Source of the DNA: Panacagrimonas sp965216845
Lineage (GTDB): Bacteria > Pseudomonadota > Gammaproteobacteria > Nevskiales > Nevskiaceae
Direction of reading: 5' to 3'
Assembly (NCBI GenBank): GCA_965216845.1
Contig: OZ244200.1
Span: forward strand, 2,356,001 to 2,420,000
Length of the DNA: 64,000 nucleotides
The notes below the pieces were generated by a model. The model was given only the letters and a program-made list of their open reading frames with translations, made no database searches and was not told the origin of the DNA. Below, piece by piece: positions 62,106-64,000 of this stretch. Both the position numbers and the translations under genes were made by a program. Positions within the stretch are counted from its first letter, which is position 1, and each line of letters starts with the position of its first letter.

Positions 62106-63704
62106 ATGAGCGCCATCGAATCATTTGATGCCATCGTGATCGGCGCCGGCATCGCCGGCATGTATCAGCTGCATCGCCTTCGGCAACTCGGTCTGAAGAC
62201 CCGCGTGTTCGAGACCGGCGACGGTGTCGGTGGCACCTGGTACTGGAACCGCTATCCCGGCGCGCGCTTTGATTCGGAAAGCTACAGCTACGGCTACTCC
62301 TTTTCCGATGAAATTCTCAAGGAATGGAAATGGAAAGAGCACTTCTCTGCGCAGCCGGAAAACGAGCGATACCTCAATTTCGTGGCCGACAAGCTCGATC
62401 TCAGACGCGACATCCAGTTCAACAGCCGCGTCACCACGGCGCGCTACCTGGAGGACGACAACCTGTGGGAAGTCGGACTCGAAGACGGGCAGCGCGCACG
62501 GGCACGCTTTCTGATCACCGCCGTCGGCATTCTTTCGGCACACACCCTGCCCCGCATCGAGGGAATCGACAGCTTCCAGGGACAGTCCTGGCATACGGCG
62601 CGCTGGCCGAAGGCGCCCGTTGAACTGGCCGGCAAGCGCGTGGGCGTCATCGGCACCGGCGCCACGGGTGTGCAGACCATTCAGGAAGTGGCCAAGGTCG
62701 CCGGCCAGCTCAGCGTGTTCCAGCTGGACCCCAACTGGTGCGCGCCGCTGAACAACGGCCCGATCTCCGACGCCGAGCATGAACAGATTCGGCAACGCTA
62801 TCCGGAAATCTTTCAGGCCTGCGCCACCTCGTTCGGCGGTTTTGTCCACAACTTCCAGTCGCGCCCCTTCGCTGAGGTTCCCAAAGAAGAACGCCTGAAA
62901 CTGTACGAGGCGCTCTACCAGGGGCGCGGGTTCGGCATCTGGCTGGGAAATTTCATGGAGACGCTGATGGACCCGCAAGCCAACGCGGAAATCTCCGAGT
63001 TCATCGCCAACAAGATTCGCGCACGCGTCAAGGACCCGGCGACCGCCGACAAACTCATCCCAAAGAGCCACGGTTTCGGCACCAAGCGGGTGCCCATGGA
63101 GTCGAATTATTACGAGGTCTACAACCAGGACAACGTCGAACTGGTGCACCTGCCTGACAACCCGATTGAACGCATCACGCCGGTTGGCGTGAAAACCCGC
63201 GACCGGGAGTACCCGCTGGATCTGCTGATTTTTGCCACCGGCTTCGACGCGGTGACCGGCGCGTTCAAGCGCATCGACATCCGTGGGCGCGGCGACCAGA
63301 AACTGACCGACAAATGGAACAACGGGCCGCAGACCTACCTTGGCCTGCAGATTTGCGGCTTTCCCAACCTGTTCACCCTGGTCGGTCCTCACAATGCGGC
63401 CTCCTTTTGCAACATCCCTCGCTGCATCGAACAAAACGTCGACTGGGTCAGCGCGTGCATCGATCACATGCGCAAGACCGACAAGACGCGCATCGAAACC
63501 ACCGAAGACGCCGAGCGCGAATGGACGCGCCATGCCTACGAGGTCACGCAGGGCATGCTGCTGTCCAACGACGCCTGGTTCGTGGACACCGAAACCGCCG
63601 ACGGCACGCCTCGCTTTCTGGTCTACATCGGCGGCACCCCCAACTACCGCGTGAAGTGCGACGAGGTGGCGGCCAATGACTATGAAGGCTTCGTCCTGAA
63701 CTGA
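62106..63704 (+). CDS. Baeyer-Villiger monooxygenase, cyclohexanone monooxygenase-like
   Basis: The 532-residue protein has IGAGIAGMYQLHRLRQLG, GTWYWNRYPGARFDSESY, the fingerprint FQGQSWHTARWP, GTGATGVQTIQEVA and ATGFDAVTGAFKRIDIRG. Length and these segments match the cyclohexanone monooxygenase branch more closely than the enzyme at 55136-56869. AGGAGA precedes the ATG. It would convert a cyclic ketone to a lactone for the hydrolase at 54193-55107. Two such enzymes in one operon suggest two ketone substrates or two pathway steps. Confidence 0.93.
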   Translation: MSAIESFDAIVIGAGIAGMYQLHRLRQLGLKTRVFETGDGVGGTWYWNRYPGARFDSESYSYGYSFSDEILKEWKWKEHFSAQPENERYLNFVADKLDLRRDIQFNSRVTTARYLEDDNLWEVGLEDGQRARARFLITAVGILSAHTLPRIEGIDSFQGQSWHTARWPKAPVELAGKRVGVIGTGATGVQTIQEVAKVAGQLSVFQLDPNWCAPLNNGPISDAEHEQIRQRYPEIFQACATSFGGFVHNFQSRPFAEVPKEERLKLYEALYQGRGFGIWLGNFMETLMDPQANAEISEFIANKIRARVKDPATADKLIPKSHGFGTKRVPMESNYYEVYNQDNVELVHLPDNPIERITPVGVKTRDREYPLDLLIFATGFDAVTGAFKRIDIRGRGDQKLTDKWNNGPQTYLGLQICGFPNLFTLVGPHNAASFCNIPRCIEQNVDWVSACIDHMRKTDKTRIETTEDAEREWTRHAYEVTQGMLLSNDAWFVDTETADGTPRFLVYIGGTPNYRVKCDEVAANDYEGFVLN

Positions 63705-63706
63705 AA

Positions 63707-64000
63707 ATGCCGCCGACCGTGCCGTTTGCCTTCACCGCCGAGCAGCAGCAATTCCGCGACATCATCGCGCGCTTCTGCCGCGAGCAATCGCCAATCAGCC
63801 GGGTGCGCCGACAGATGGCCAGCGACAGCGGTCTTGACCGAGAACTGTGGAACGGCCTGTGCAGCGAGCTTGGCCTGTCCGGTGTACAGGTGCCCGAGGC
63901 GCTCGGCGGCCAGGGTTTTGGCCAGATCGAACTGGGGATCGTGATGGAGGAACTCGGGCGCGCCAATGTCTGCGCGCCCTATCTGGGCTCGTCGGTGCTG
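63707..64000 (+). CDS. Acyl-CoA dehydrogenase, N-terminal part (cut by window end)
   Basis: The first 98 codons are present. They read as an acyl-CoA dehydrogenase N-terminal helical domain: FAFTAEQQQFRDIIARFCRE, ELGLSGVQVPEALGGQGFG and VMEELGRANVCAPYLGSSVL. The start is 2 bases after the monooxygenase stop. The catalytic and C-terminal parts lie beyond the window, so whether it is an active enzyme or a heteromeric subunit cannot be judged. Confidence 0.82.
   Translation, partial: MPPTVPFAFTAEQQQFRDIIARFCREQSPISRVRRQMASDSGLDRELWNGLCSELGLSGVQVPEALGGQGFGQIELGIVMEELGRANVCAPYLGSSVL

Overview
The window looks like the chromosome of a GC-rich gammaproteobacterium. The 23S rRNA methyltransferase RlmL/RlmK is a single fused polypeptide, which is typical of that class, and yajC-secD-secF and tgt are chromosomal core genes. 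The abundance of acyl-CoA and Baeyer-Villiger enzymes would suit a hydrocarbon or terpenoid degrader (a Nevskiales/Solimonadaceae-like lineage is a guess). No rRNA, tRNA, CRISPR array, transposase or integrase was recognised.

Region 1 (about 1-16.2 kb) is mixed core and stress metabolism. It holds an aldehyde dehydrogenase, secF-secD-yajC (minus strand), rlmKL, a long-type acyl-CoA dehydrogenase, a lipoprotein, a glutathione peroxidase, a fused glucosylglycerol-phosphate phosphatase/synthase (compatible solute), a Na+/solute symporter that overlaps it tail to tail, and tgt.

Region 2 (16.3-26.3 kb) is an acyclic-terpene-utilisation (Atu)-like operon on the minus strand: atuA, a carboxyltransferase, a 77-residue stub of a crotonase, and a biotin carboxylase/BCCP subunit. 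Upstream lie an AraC-type regulator and a small-molecule kinase of the APH/LvaA/ACAD11 type. A flavin reductase and a YihY membrane protein run divergently.

Region 3 (26.4-52.0 kb) is dense acyl-CoA catabolism. A second carboxyltransferase with an AtuD-like dehydrogenase faces a cyclohexanecarboxyl-CoA-dehydrogenase-like enzyme and a periplasmic PQQ/cytochrome c alcohol dehydrogenase. A ten-gene minus-strand operon (47.8 to 33.0 kb) follows: two tandem carboxyltransferases, biotin subunit, crotonase, CoA ligase, crotonase, biotin subunit, second AtuA, PECR-like SDR, acyl-CoA dehydrogenase. Upstream is a two-subunit acyl-CoA dehydrogenase plus a second CoA ligase.

Region 4 (52.6-64.0 kb) is a plus-strand operon for ring opening of cyclic ketones: aldehyde dehydrogenase, HSL-family lactone hydrolase, Baeyer-Villiger monooxygenase, crotonase, two paralogous Zn alcohol dehydrogenases, a PaaG-like crotonase, acyl-CoA dehydrogenase, second Baeyer-Villiger monooxygenase, and an acyl-CoA dehydrogenase cut by the window end.

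Taken together, the locus could convert cyclic or branched alcohols to ketones, lactones and hydroxy acids, activate these with CoA, and remove beta-methyl branches by Atu-type carboxylation. A 22-bp sequence containing a palindrome occurs identically at 29.17 kb and 47.92 kb. It suggests one regulator, whose gene is not in the window, ties the two parts of region 3 together.
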